64,000 nucleotides of DNA. It comes from Brienomyrus brachyistius. Lineage: Eukaryota; Chordata; Actinopteri; Osteoglossiformes; Mormyridae. The first letter of the stretch is position 1. The number at the start of each line of letters is the position of its first letter. The position numbers and the translations under genes were made by a program. The notes below the pieces were generated by a model. That model was not told the origin of the DNA. It did not search any database and saw only the letters and a list, made by a program, of their open reading frames with translations. Shown here piece by piece: positions 34,155 through 45,501 of this stretch. Location of the stretch: assembly GCF_023856365.1 (NCBI RefSeq), contig NW_026042778.1, forward strand, positions 35,376-99,375, in the 5' to 3' direction.

Positions 34155-34574
34155 TATTCATGGGTGTATCGAGACTAGATGGTCATTATGGATAACTAAA
34201 GTGCACTAAAATTGGGTGAGCAGGCAAGGCATGTCACCCAGGTTGTGTGACAATTATTTTATATAAATGTATATATATATATATATATTCCATCCACCAT
34301 CCCTCCTTTACGGAGAACTGCGTTATTTTTCTTTTCTATTGCTAATAAAAAAACTATATATATATACATATATATTTATGGGTGTATCGAGACTAGATGG
34401 TCATTATGAATAACTAAGGTGCACTAAAATTGGGTGAGCAGGCAAGGCATGTCACCCCGGTTGTGTGACAATTATTTTATATATATATTCCATCCACCAT
34501 CCCTCCTTTACGGAGGACTGCTTTATTTTTAATATCCATTGCGAAAAAAAAACACAAGAAAAAGAAAAAATATC

Positions 34575-34625
<51 letters not shown>

Positions 34626-34728
34626 GTGTGTCGAGACTAGATGGTCAGTATGGATAACTAAAGTGCACTAAAATTGGGTGAGCAGGCAAGGCATGTCACC
34701 CAGGTTGTGTGACAATTATTTTATATAA

Positions 34729-34788
<60 letters not shown>

Positions 34789-35090
34789 CATCCACCATCC
34801 CTCCTTTACGGAGAACTGCGTTATTTTTCTTTTCTATTGCTAATAAAAAAACTATATATATGTACATATATATATATATATATGGGTGTATCGAGACTAG
34901 TTGGTCATTATGGATAACTAAGTTGCACTAAAATTGGGTGAGCAGGCAAGGCATGTCACCCAGGTTGTGTGACAATTATTTTATATATATATGTATATAT
35001 ATATTCCCTCCACCACCCCTCCTTTACGGAGGACTGCTTTATTTTTAATATCCATTGCGAAAAAAAAACACAAGAAAAAGAAAAAATATC

Positions 35091-35145
<55 letters not shown>

Positions 35146-35993
35146 GTGTGTCGAGACTAGATGGTCAGTATGGATAACTAAGGTGCACTAAAATTGGGTG
35201 AGCAGGCAAGGCATGTCACCCAGGTTGTGTGACAATTATTTTATATAAATGTATATATATATATATATATTCCATCCACCATCCCTCCTTTACGGAGAAC
35301 TGCGTTATTTTTCTTTTCTATTGCTAATAAAAAAACTATATATATATGTACATATATATATATATATGGGTGTATCGAGACTAGTTGGTCATTATGGATA
35401 ACTAAGTTGCACTAAAATTGGGTGAGCAGGCAAGGCATGTCACCCAAGTTGTGTGACAATTATTTTATATATATGTATATATATATTCCATCCACCATCC
35501 CTCCTTTATGGAGAACTGCGTTATTTTTATTGTCTATTGCAAAAAAAAAAACAAAAAAAACTATATATATATACATATATATTTATGGGTGTATCGAGAC
35601 TAGATGGTCATTATGAATAACTAAGGTGCACTAAAACTGGGTGAGCAGGCAAGGCATGTCACCCAGGTTGTGTGACAATTATTTTATATATATGTATATA
35701 TATATTCCATCCACCATCCCTCCTTTATGGAGAACTGCGTTATTTTTATTGTCTATTGCAAAAAAAAAAACAAAAAAAACTATATATATATATACATATA
35801 TATATATGGGTGTATCGAGACTAGAAGGTCATTATGCATAACTAAAGTGCACTAAAATTGGGTGAGCAGGAAAGGCATGTCACCCCAGTTGTGTGACAAT
35901 TATTTTATATATATGTATATATATATATATATTCCCTCCACCACCCCTCCTCTACGGAGGACTGCTTTATTTTTATTTCCATTGCAAAAATAA
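31528..35993 (+). repeat. TA-rich tandem array, 19 monomers (unit 2)
   Basis: The same array as unit 1. Aligning monomers by sequence type, unit 2 lacks the dimer equivalent to 15863-16366 but has one monomer (33497-33715) that unit 1 lacks. (TA)n lengths differ between most pairs. Unequal exchange or replication slippage is the simplest cause. Confidence 0.95.
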
Positions 35994-36202
35994 AAAATTT
36001 TAAAACACAAAAAAAAAAAAAAACGAAAATAATAATAATAAAAATAATTTTGAATGTGTATTCAAATAAGTTTGAATGTGTGTGAACTATATATAAATAT
36101 ATATATACACATGCATATACAGAAATATATACACACACACACATATATATATATACACACACACACACAGACACACACTCACATAAACACATACACACAC
36201 TG

Positions 36203-36568
36203 TGTACAGTCTTATGCAAAGGTTTGGCACCCCTTGACAAATAACATCTTTTCAATTACAAAAGCAACAATATCAGTTAATACAGTCTCTTTAGGAACTG
36301 GGGGAAAAATACACAATATTTTCAGCAAACATTGATGAATAGTTACTTTTTATGCCATAAATTGAACAAAATTACAAAATAAAAACATTATTATGGCACT
36401 CTGCAAAAGTTTGGGCACCCTACGTAATCAGTACTTAGTAACACCTCCTCTGCCAGATATCACAGCTTACAAGCGCTTCTTATAGCCAGCTGAAAGGCTT
36501 TCAGTTCTTGTACTTGGGATTTTCTCACATTCTTCCTTGCAAAAGGCTTCTAGTTCTGTAATATTCTA
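36203..36568 (-). mobile_element. Truncated Tc1-like element, minus orientation (unit 2)
   Basis: Same fragment and same break as unit 1. Confidence 0.75.
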
Positions 36569-37203
36569 ATATATCAAGGGCTGTATTGTCAAATAGGAGA
36601 TCGGCAGCATTCTCCCACCTGAGAAAACTGTACTACAATGCCCTTGATAGTGTGTAGAAACACACTCGTCAGCTCTAGTCCTCCTGTAACAACGCAAAAG
36701 GACTGGCAACCCTCAGGTATTTATGCGTGCGATTGTATGATAAATTCACCCTGACAGTCTCACACTTCTCTTGGTACCAACAGGTCTCATGGAATATATA
36801 AAAGGCAACTGCAACAATTATACTCGGCACTAAACATCGAGGCACGGAAATGCAGCAGAGCTTGTGTATTTCTCAGGATGCATTCTAGTAAAATGCCCGG
36901 AAAATGAGCTAAAGACATATTTCAAGGGGCACTATATAAAACCGATGGAAATTTTACTGATTAAATAAAAGGAAAAGCATCGTTTGAAAAATCACAAATG
37001 TTTCTAAGATTCAATGCATCGCTTTTTGACCACATCATAGCGATGAACACATCATTGTTCCTGACAATGTCCTAATACAGAAATAAAACTTTATGTTGGT
37101 AAACTCAAAAAGCCTTCAGCTGTCACACTGGCTAACGATCTCAAACGATTATAAAGCAGCATTTTGAAAAGCGCTGTTTTAAAATAACAGATACAACACT
37201 TAC

Positions 37204-37492
37204 CTTGTCTTCTGGCCAAATGCTTTTCACGGCTTGGCACTCCAACGGTGCTGAAACGAAATTTGTATTTCCTCCTACCTCGTTGGCCCTTCAGTTCTTC
37301 TTTTCTCCCTTTGGATGTTTTTTTCCTTCTTCTTTGGATATTGTTTTTTATTTTTGTTTGTTTTTTTTTACTTTGCATGTTTTTCCTTCTTCGGATATTA
37401 TTTTTTTGGCTTATTTTTTTAGACGATGTTTTTTTCGTCTTCTTTAAAAATTGATTTTTTTCGTCTTCTTTAAATATTGTTTTTTTTTTCAT
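37204..37492 (-). CDS. Lysine/arginine-rich first exon, unknown protein (unit 2)
   Basis: Identical to unit 1 over the exon, donor and unspliced extension (to 37091). Perfect preservation through several A-runs, where other parts of the units show length differences, is worth noting. Confidence 0.45.
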
Positions 37493-37583
37493 CCTTTTGA
37501 TGTTGTTTTACGGAACAAGAGCCGTACAGTGCTACTCTATCAGGAGGTAGCGCCAACTGAACGCCTTGAAGCAGTACCCAGCT

Positions 37584-37683
37584 CTTTTATAGGGAGCGTC
37601 AACCCGAAGTCAAGTTCTAGAACGTTGCACTCACTTTTCATTGGTTTCCCAGCTATGCTGTCAGAATAATGTTTGCTGATTGG
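37584..37683 (-). promoter_or_regulatory. TATA/CCAAT promoter of the Lys-rich exon (unit 2)
   Basis: All four elements are conserved at identical spacing: TATAAAAG 37584-37591, GTTCTAGAAC 37614-37623, CCAAT 37640-37644 and 37679-37683. Confidence 0.5.
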
Positions 37684-38157
37684 TCGAAAATTTTAAAACG
37701 TACCCGAGTACTGTAAAAAAAACTCAAGATCTTGCTACCCTACGGAGCACCCATAAGGTGATTTTTTTTATACGTTATATGCAGCTATTTGTAGCAGGCC
37801 GTAATTAGACTAATCCACCCTTTGTCAATAAAGCCAACAAGAGAACAGGTTGCCCAAAGTTTGCTCAGGTACACGCCACAGCACAACCTTAAAAACACAT
37901 CCAGCACAAATCACACTAGTGAATGACACAGCAAATCACAGCAATAAAAAAGACCCCTATGGGCAATCCAGCACCCAGACTACAGGTGCCAAAAGGCCCA
38001 GCCTGCCTAATAATGAACCCAAAATATACATACAACAAAGAAAAAGACACAAACAAAAAAGAAAATAAAACTAGCCAGCTGCTCCCACTAAACCCCGCTC
38101 CCGAGGCCACTAAGCCGGCTGGCTTGATAATACACGATACAACCTCAGATAAAACAT

Positions 38158-38231
38158 ATTAAAGCAACACCAGGGAGGTTTACAACCTGATCCTTAAAAT
38201 TATCGACCCGTAATTCCACCTTGAAAACCCC
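38158..38231 (+). repeat. Direct repeat, copy A, left of the gypsy remnant
   Basis: This stretch begins ATTAAAGCAACACCAGGGAG and is about 85-90% identical to 39487-39560 in the same orientation, with the gypsy fragment between. Equivalent single copies lie near 192-265 and 19325-19398. It could be the remains of two LTR ends, but similarity does not extend beyond about 75 bp. Confidence 0.6.
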
Positions 38232-38866
38232 TAAAGAACAGTAGTTTACCCCATGACTCACTGCCCCATTCAAACAAAAAAAAAACAGGTTTTTGGGGTA
38301 ACCTTTAGGTCAGCTCTTCAAAACCAGGTATGAGGACTCTTCAGCTAATCAGTCCTCTAATTAGAAATCTAATTAGGGAGTTGCAGCGAAAACCTGCATA
38401 CACACCGGCCCTTTGCGGATAAGATTGTTCACCCCTGAAACAAGCAAACAGAAAGGCTGCTACACTGCAAATTCAATATGCCCGCCGATGCTCCACCAAA
38501 TCTATCAGGACCCTGCCTGTCTTTCCCGTGCCTGCTCCTTTGCCAATATGCCCTACCATCGGAACATGCACAGCCATCTCGCCCCGGCTATGCCTCCAGT
38601 CCGAACTGCAGTTCCTATACCTGCCTATAATTGCCTGGCTACAATCCATCCCCCAAAATGAAATTGATGACCCAACGATCACAGCTAAGAATTCTATCCC
38701 CAAACCACTGGTCTTCCTCCCCAACCGAACGATCATTCACTGACCGTGGTAACTTATAAGGGTTGGTATGATGACCAGTGGTGGACCTCACCGAACGTTT
38801 AACTGGTCTCTACACCTCGGGGGGGACATAACCTCCTCCATTATACGAGGCCTACTTGTGGATGCT

Positions 38867-39445
38867 CTATTGCGACCCCTCCCACCAGCCCTGTCCCCGT
38901 AAAATCACAGAGTCCTCATCCGATTCCATTTCTGTTGCCCCTGTGGGCAACCCAGACTCAGGAGACATTACCAGAACATCTTCCCCTGACATAACAACCC
39001 CCTGTGGTACTGGACGCAACTCTGTTCGGTGAACTTGACGGACAACCCCGTCCCCCTCCATTGGAGTTGCAGAGTAAACTGCACCCTGATCTTGGGGACA
39101 CCGAACTACCATATACAAACAGGCATCCCAATGATCCTGTATTTTACCTCGAACATGGTTCCGCAAACACACCAGCTGACCTTCATCAAACCCCTAATCA
39201 TTAACCAACTCATTGTGTTTCCGATTTCGTGGTGTGGCTTGTTCCTCCAACTAAGCCTTCACATACTCTTGAAGCACCTGCAAACTTTCCTGATGGTTTT
39301 GTACCCATTCCTCCAAAGGTCCACCATACTGACTGATCCCGGCAGGAGCCTGAAGATAGTGTATCGGTAATCGAGGCTCACAGCCAGACCTTAAATAAAA
39401 AGGCATCATCCAGTCATTTGGTGGGGTGTAGTATTGTAAGCTTCT
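38867..39445 (-). pseudogene. Ty3/gypsy integrase C-terminal remnant, longer copy (unit 3)
   Basis: This copy continues about 345 bp further upstream than units 1 and 2. On the minus strand one can read, with a frameshift near 39410, YNTTPHQMTG, then MPFYLRSGCEPRLPIHYLQ, then a GGPLEEWVQNHQESLQ block. A stop codon follows before LRNHVRGKIQDHWDA. The order matches the end of the gypsy integrase core and its C-terminal domain. Stops and a frameshift make it a pseudogene. The longer copy shows that the other two units carry a deletion. Confidence 0.8.
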
Positions 39446-40334
39446 CTGCTGGAGGAAGTGTGTGAAGCAAATTGTGCAAAAAAAATATTAAAGCAACACC
39501 AGGGAGGTTTACATCTAGATCCTTAAAATGATCGACCTGCAATTCCACCTTGAAAATCCAATTACCATATAAAGGATACAAGATGTAAAGATGACAAATG
39601 ACATGGCACACATTTGTTGTTTAGACTGTTGTGTCAGGTTAATTGAAAGCTGAAGGATCTTAGTGTTTACTAGTCTAAGTAACAGAATGTCTAAACACTG
39701 TGCTTGCCTTTATGGGTTTTTAAGCAGAACATATAGGTATAGAAACATATTAACATTACGTTTCACGATTCACTGACTGGAGAATAGGAGAATATACACA
39801 TCAATATTACTACTTAAGTTAACTAACCCTAATCCCAACCCCTATTGGCACGGAGCCCGCCAGGGTTCAGGTGAGATATAAATCTGTAATCTGTATCAAT
39901 GGTTTTGCTATCCATACCCACCCTATTAATGTTAGCTTCCCAGGGTTTCTTGTTAGACAAGCTCTGTGTCTCTCTATACCCCCATTTACTGCACGACTGA
40001 TTGTCCATTTATAAAGAATCAAATAGGGTGAAGATGGTTTTAGTTTACAATTACTCTGGAAGGTGACCAGATTAAAAAAAACTAAATACCATGCCTACGT
40101 GTATGTAATCTCCATCACAGTCCCCATTTTCCCCATAATCCTCGTTTTGATAGTGCCAATTTGTGTAATGTGAGTTTTTTTTTTTTTTTAAAAACTGTTA
40201 TAGAAGAACATACTGGATGCCACATGTGTACAATTACCCCTTTCTAATTAGTGGGGTCCGTTGTGTCAGCTACAGCCTTTACTAACATACACATAAGTAT
40301 ACAGTCTTACAGCACTTTTGTTTTCCTTTTGTAT
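39446..40334. other. No gene recognised (unit 3 only)
   Basis: Apart from the direct repeat at 39487-39560 I see no coding frame or known repeat in this stretch. Confidence 0.4.
39487..39560 (+). repeat. Direct repeat, copy B, right of the gypsy remnant (unit 3 only)
   Basis: This is the partner of 38158-38231. It lies inside the segment missing from units 1 and 2. Differences such as TACATCTAGATCC against TACAACCTGATCC indicate an old duplication. Confidence 0.6.
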
Positions 40335-41003
40335 TTAATGGTTTTCCATTTAGGGGGCAGCATGGTGGTGCAGTGGTTAGCACTGTTGCCTCACACCTCT
40401 AGGGCCCGGGTTCGAGTCTCCACCTGGGTCACATGTGTGTGGAGTTTGCATGTTCTACCCATGTCATCGTGGGGTTTCCTCCGGGTACTCTGGTTTCCCC
40501 CACAGTCCAAAAACATGCTGAGGCTAATTGGAGTTGCTAAATTGCCCATAGGAGTGTATGCGTGAGTGAATAGTGTGTGAGTGTGCCCTGCGATGGGCTG
40601 GCCCGCCATCCTGAGTTGTTCCCTGTCTCGTGCCCATTGCTTCCGGGATAGGCTCCAGACCCCCCGCGATCCAGTAGGATAAGCGGTTTGGAAAATGGAT
40701 GGATGGATGGATGGACAGTTTTCCATTTGAGGAATTAGCAAAAAACTGCAGTGCATGATGGGTAGGATCTAAAGGCTGCCTAACGCCCTTAATTTGTTTG
40801 CAATTTCGCCAGGTAGGCTACCTTCTTTAAACTGCGTTTTGCTAGACTACACATTTCGAGATGTTTTATTGTAGTCTTGGTAAATATATATATATAGTTT
40901 AGCCTAACCCAGCCACTTAAGGGAGCAAGCCAGCTCAGGTAGGTGCCAGTCCCAAGCCCGGATTAATGGAGAGGGTTGGCGTCAAGAAATAAAGAGAAAT
41001 AAA
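40335..41003 (-). repeat. Inverted copy of the 7530-7985 repeat, interrupted by a SINE
   Basis: Flanking pieces (40335-40351 and 40718-41003) are the reverse complement of the dispersed repeat in each unit, with an internal deletion. The SINE at 40352-40717 sits between them. The last phrase TTAATCCGGGCTTGG (inverse orientation) matches the unit copy at 7561-7575. Confidence 0.75.
40352..40717 (+). mobile_element. SINE with Pol III boxes, GGAT tail and perfect 11-bp target duplication
   Basis: The A-box-like TGGTGCAGTGG and B-box GGTTCGAGTC near the start mark a tRNA-related promoter. The body carries GTGGAGTTTGCATGTTCT and CCACAGTCCAAAAACATGCT, and the tail is (GGAT)n. GTTTTCCATTT flanks both sides (40341-40351 and 40718-40728). 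It is a complete insertion, recent enough for perfect duplications to survive. Confidence 0.9.
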
Positions 41004-41560
41004 GACAACTAATACTCCTAGTTTGCGAGATCTGACTGCAATGGCAGCACTGCTACAAGGGTGTGGATAAATCTATACAAATATCACCTGCATGCACATT
41101 ACTTCTTTTACAATAACCAACTCCTGATCCATACTGTTAGTCGTGAAAAAAAAAACTATCGTGTACATAGAGGCCCTGTGTAAAAAGATAACTGCCAAGG
41201 AAAAGATCAAAAACATTTATTTCAAGGATACAAAGTTTTTATGGTCATGTACAGTGTACAGTGCAATTCTTATTTGATTAACTTGAATGTCTCCACAGAC
41301 TAGACGATTAAACAAATAAAGCAGCGCAACATTACAATAACTAATAACAAATAAACAAAGCTCACGAGTACTATTACAGTATTTATATCATTTATTTAAA
41401 CTTAATTTTACCAGGTAAATTAACTACAAAGCAGTTACCACTGCTTTACCTGCTTCTCGGGAGAAATAGCAGATATACGTCATGTATGTGACTAAATTCT
41501 TAAGCCAATAAGGGCAAAGTTGTGTCGTAATGGAGGCGGATCCAGTTTGTGCAGCCGGTT
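41004..41560. other. No gene recognised
   Basis: AT-rich unique-looking sequence. A phrase near 41390-41430 (TTTATTTAAACTTAATTTTACCAGGTAAAT) resembles a dispersed fish repeat, split here only loosely. Nothing else. Confidence 0.35.
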
Positions 41561-42079
41561 AAAGACACTACGGGCATGTAAATGGAGAACGAAATTATAG
41601 TTATACCGAATCTCCTACACACAATACCAAGGTTACCAACTTTGGTCAGCTGACCGGAGTGAGACGTTCAATTCCCGTAAGATTTCTTTGCGCCAGCCTG
41701 AGAGTCTGAAAACACGTCACACCAGATGCATGAGAGATGGAAACCTGGGATATTCAGTCGAATCAGATCAAATATGATGCTAAGTTAGTACTAAGTTAAA
41801 ATATGTTCCGGACTTGTAACATGCACCCATGATTTGGAACAGTCAGCAGGCTGTCTCTGGCCACGCCCCCTACACTCGGTCCGGCCCCTGGCTTTTCCTG
41901 AATTCTGATTCCTTTAGATAAACATTGACTTCATTGATATTGTTATTGATTTATCGACAGACCATCATACTTTTTAGACGTTATAATAACAACACTCTAT
42001 TGATCCCCAAAGAGAGAAATTCTCTCCTTGCCTGCCCCCTCTTACTGTCCATGATACACAAGCACATATGTAGAAAAAC

Positions 42080-42174
42080 GTCAGCTTGGAAGCCAAGGCT
42101 GGACTTAACCTACTCTATTCTGGTATTCTGTTCTCCCAAGTAAGGCATCCCAAGTTCGAATCCAACTTCCGACA
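42080..42174 (+). pseudogene. tRNA-Leu-like relic, copy 1
   Basis: GTCAGCTTGG...AAGGCTGGACTTA at the start and TAAGGCATCCCAAGTTCGAA then CTTCCGAC at the end resemble a tRNA-Leu (long variable arm, box B GTTCGAATCC). Here GGCGTGGG is altered to GGCATCCCAA. Acceptor pairing is poor and the D-arm GCCGAGTGG is missing. Degenerate. Confidence 0.4.
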
Positions 42175-42726
42175 AAAGTTCTTCAATCGCTACAGCACAA
42201 TTTGAGCCACTGATCGGCTTTAATTGCTTTGTTTTATTTTTGCGTTTCAGGCAAAACTACATAACACTTAAAGACACTTCGGGCATGCAAATGGAGAACG
42301 AAATTATAGTTATACCGAATCTCCTACACACAATACCAAGGTTACCAACTTTGGTCAGCTGGCCGGAGTGAGACGTTTCTCAGGCGCCAGCCTGAGAGTC
42401 TGAAAACACGTCACACCAGATGCATGAGAGATGGAAACCTGGGATATTCAGTCGAATCAGATCAAATATGATGCTAAGTTAGTACTAAGTTAAAATATGT
42501 TCCGCACTTGTAACATGCACCCATGATTTGGAACAGCAGCATACCTGTCAAGGTTTGGATTTGAAAATAAAGGAAATTTTCCGGCACCCGCCGTGAGCCA
42601 TCCCACCACCGCAACCAGGCTCCAGTATCCCTTACATTTTAAGACAGGAAATATAAAATAATATAAATTATATAAAATATAATATAAATATAAATATAAA
42701 TATATAAAATATATAAAATATATTTT

Positions 42727-42797
42727 TGGCCACAACCGGGAATCGAACCCCGGTCTCCCGTGTGAAAGGCGGCGATCTTACCACTACACTATCCAGC
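42727..42797 (-). tRNA. tRNA-Glu(TTC)-like sequence, copy 1
   Basis: The 71-nt minus-strand sequence starts GCTGGATAGTGTAGTGG and has loop CTTTCAC, giving anticodon TTC (Glu). The body (AGTGTAGTGGTAAG, GGGAGACCGGGGTTCGA) is close to eukaryotic tRNA-Asp/Glu. Pairing is imperfect: the anticodon stem pairs 3 of 5, the T stem 4 of 5 and the acceptor poorly. This copy also has a T-to-A change in the T loop (plus strand GGGAATCG). Downstream on the minus strand a TTTT run about 10 nt away could terminate Pol III. Probably a tRNA-derived element or pseudogene. Confidence 0.5.
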
Positions 42798-43132
42798 AAC
42801 TATATAATATAAGGGAGATTTACGGGAAAATACTAATACGGGAGGACGGCGGGAAAGAGAAGTAAAATACGGTAGTTTCCCGGCCAAAACGGGAGACTTG
42901 ACAGCCTGAGATGGCTGTCTCTGGCCACGCCCCCTACAGTCGGTCCGGCCCCTGGCTTTTCCAGCGTGTTCGCGAAAACGACTTCATTTATTTTCTTATT
43001 GATTTATCGACAGACCATCATACTTTTTAGACGTTATAATAACAACACTCTATTGATCCCCAAAGAGAGAAATTCTCTCCTTGCCTGCCCCCTCTTACTG
43101 TCCATGATACACAAGCACATATGTAGAAAAAC

Positions 43133-43224
43133 GTCAGCTTGGAAGCCAAGGCTGGACTTAACCTACTCTATTCTGGTATTCTGTTCTCCCAAGTAAGGCG
43201 TGGGTTCGAATCCAACTTCCGACA
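43133..43224 (+). pseudogene. tRNA-Leu-like relic, copy 2
   Basis: The end AAGGCGTGGGTTCGAATCCA is nearly the canonical Leu/Ser T arm. The 5' acceptor GTCAG pairs partly with the 3' CCGAC. The middle (GGACTTAACC...TTCTGGTATTCTG) looks like an anticodon region with an intron-like spacer, but the D arm is lost. Confidence 0.45.
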
Positions 43225-43522
43225 AAAGTTCTTCAATCGCTACAGCACAATTTGAGCCACTTACGGCTTTAATTGCTTTGTTTTATTTTTGCGTTTCAGG
43301 CAAAACTACATAACACTTAAAGACACTACGGGCATGTAAATGGAGAACGAAATTATAGTTATACCGAATCTCCTACACACAATACCAAGGTTACCAACTA
43401 TACTAACTATATATGGGGCTTGGTACCCAATCTCGGAATGTGGGGATGATGATATATATATTATATAAAATATAATATAAATATAAATATATAAAATATA
43501 TAAAATATATAAAATATATTTT

Positions 43523-43600
43523 TGGCCACAACCGGTCAACCGGATTCGAACCCCGGTCTCCCGTGTGAAAGGCGGCGATCTTACCACTACACTATCCAGC
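43523..43600 (-). pseudogene. tRNA-Glu-like pseudogene, copy 2 (7-nt insertion in the T arm)
   Basis: As copy 1, but the plus strand reads ACCGGTCAACCGGATTCGAA: a short insertion/duplication breaks the T arm. Confidence 0.65.
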
Positions 43601-44241
43601 AACTATATAATATAAGGGAGATTTACGGGAAAATACTAATACGGGAGGACGGCGGGAAAGAGAAGTAAAATACGGTAGTTTCCCGGCCAAAACGGGAGAC
43701 TTGACAGCCTGAGATGGCTGTCTCTGGCCACGCCCCCTACAGTCGGTCCGGCCCCTGGCTTTTCCAGCGTGTTCGCGAAAACGACTTCATTATTTATCTG
43801 ATTGATTTATCAGATTTACTTTTTAGACGTTATAATAACAACACTCTATTGATCCCCCTCTTACTGTCCATGATACACAATGACGAGACACATGTTCACT
43901 AATGACGAGAACTATTCTATTTTTCATGCCGGGTCCTTCAAATCTTACTGTTGCTGTGGTGTAGATCAGCTGATCTGTCTTCTACGTACATCTTCTAGTA
44001 GACCTTCTGAGGGTACTTCACGCATTCTTGGTCGGAGGGTCCAGGTTTCCAGCTTAGCTTATTTCTTATTTCTCAGGTCAGCTGCTCTTGTATTCAGCCT
44101 ACTAATATATATGGGGCTTGGTACCCAATCTCGGAATGTGGGGATGATGATATCTCCCCCCTGACCTGTCGTCCTGGCTCCCCCTTGTCGTAGCAATCGT
44201 GTTGTACCTCATCAATCTCTAGTTGTGATAGCAGTTGTTTC

Positions 44242-44312
44242 TGGCCACAACCGGGATTCGAACCCCGGTCTCCCGTGTGAAAGGCGGCGATCTTACCACT
44301 ACACTATCCAGC
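44242..44312 (-). tRNA. tRNA-Glu(TTC)-like sequence, copy 3
   Basis: Full 71 nt with the consensus T loop. Unlike most copies, the sequence beyond its 3' end (minus strand AGAAACAACTGC) lacks a nearby T run, so a Pol III terminator is not evident. Confidence 0.5.
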
Positions 44313-44396
44313 AACTATATAATACAATATATAAAAAATATAATATAAATATAATATAAATATATAAAATATATAAAATATATTTTTGGCCACAAC

Positions 44397-44439
44397 CGGG
44401 ATTCGAACCCCGGTCTCCCGTGTGAAAGGCGGCGATCTT
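44397..44439 (-). pseudogene. tRNA-Glu-like 3' half, copy 4 (truncated)
   Basis: The copy breaks in the D arm at GATCTT and joins the TTCCGCACTTGTAACATG repeat, which marks a recombination junction inside the array. Confidence 0.7.
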
Positions 44440-44673
44440 GTTCCGCACTTGTAACATGCACCCATGATTTGGAACAGCAGCATACCTGTCAAGGTTTGGA
44501 TTTGAAAATAAAGGAAATTTTCCGGCACCCGCCGTGAGCCATCCCACCACCGCAACCAGGCTCCAGTATCCCTTACATTTTAAGACAGGAAATATAAAAT
44601 AATATAAATTATATAAAATATAATATAAATATAAATATAAATATAAATATATAAAATATATAAAATATATTTT

Positions 44674-44744
44674 TGGCCACAACCGGGATTCGAACCCCGG
44701 TCTCCCGTGTGAAAGGCGGCGATCTTACCACTACACTATCCAGC
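44674..44744 (-). tRNA. tRNA-Glu(TTC)-like sequence, copy 5
   Basis: Full 71 nt, identical to the consensus of the family, with downstream TTTT on the minus strand. Confidence 0.5.
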
Positions 44745-45079
44745 AACTATATAATATAAGGGAGATTTACGGGAAAATACTAATACGGGAGGACGGCGGG
44801 AAAGAGAAGTAAAATACGGTAGTTTCCCGGCCAAAACGGGAGACTTGACAGCCTGAGATGGCTGTCTCTGGCCACGCCCCCTACAGTCGGTCCGGCCCCT
44901 GGCTTTTCCAGCGTGTTCGCGAAAACGACTTCATTTATTTTCTTATTGATTTATCGACAGACCATCATACTTTTTAGACGTTATAATAACAACACTCTAT
45001 TGATCCCCAAAGAGAGAAATTCTCTCCTTGCCTGCCCCCTCTTACTGTCCATGATACACAAGCACATATGTAGAAAAAC

Positions 45080-45171
45080 GTCAGCTTGGAAGCCAAGGCT
45101 GGACTTAACCTACTCTATTCTGGTATTCTGTTCTCCCAAGTAAGGCGTGGGTTCGAATCCAACTTCCGACA
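45080..45171 (+). pseudogene. tRNA-Leu-like relic, copy 3
   Basis: Same as copy 2 in every position examined. Confidence 0.45.
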
Positions 45172-45469
45172 AAAGTTCTTCAATCGCTACAGCACAATTT
45201 GAGCCACTTACGGCTTTAATTGCTTTGTTTTATTTTTGCGTTTCAGGCAAAACTACATAACACTTAAAGACACTACGGGCATGTAAATGGAGAACGAAAT
45301 TATAGTTATACCGAATCTCCTACACACAATACCAAGGTTACCAACTATACTAACTATATATGGGGCTTGGTACCCAATCTCGGAATGTGGGGATGATGAT
45401 ATATATATTATATAAAATATAATATAAATATAAATATATAAAATATATAAAATATATAAAATATATTTT

Positions 45470-45501
45470 TGGCCACAACCGGTCAACCGGATTCGAACCC
45501 C
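45470..45501 (-). pseudogene. tRNA-Glu-like 3' end, copy 6 (truncated)
   Basis: Only the acceptor 3' side and T arm remain, with the same insertion as copy 2. The array stops here and unique sequence begins. Confidence 0.65.

Larger units (their letters stand above)
19134..37966. repeat. Tandem segmental duplication, unit 2 (18,833 bp)
   Basis: Unit 2 repeats every landmark of unit 1 in the same order and orientation. It is 300 bp shorter, nearly all because the TA-rich array holds 19 instead of 20 monomers and shorter TA runs. Private differences cluster in its left half: loss of 4 nt near 22377, an extra AT near 22533 and an extra G near 23339. It has the cleanest copies of the chemerin-like exon 4, the Cys-rich exon and the Tc1 transposase remnant. 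Confidence 0.95.
41561..45500. repeat. Tandem family of tRNA-bearing monomers, block A (period about 796 bp)
   Basis: Monomers contain, in order: AAAGACACTACGGGCATGTA, GTTACCAAC, GGGGCTTGGTACCCAATCTC, an AT-rich stretch, a minus-strand tRNA-Glu-like sequence, GGGAAAATACTAATACGGGA, CCAAAACGGGAGACTTGACA, TCTGGCCACGCCCCCTACAG, and either a tRNA-Leu-like relic or a variant segment with AGATCAGCTGATCT. The tRNA-like copies at 42727 and 43523, and at 44674 and 45470, are both spaced 796 bp. Copies are truncated and shuffled, for example at 44440. Confidence 0.8.

Noticed and set aside
42490..42735. Small Tyr/Ile-rich frames next to the tRNA-like copies
   Set aside because: They come from AATATAAATAT simple sequence and recur wherever that block does.
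43860..44160. Spliceosomal snRNA gene in the variant monomer with AGATCAGCTGATCT
   Set aside because: I compared it by eye with U1, U2, U4, U5 and U6 hallmarks and found none. The palindrome alone is not evidence.
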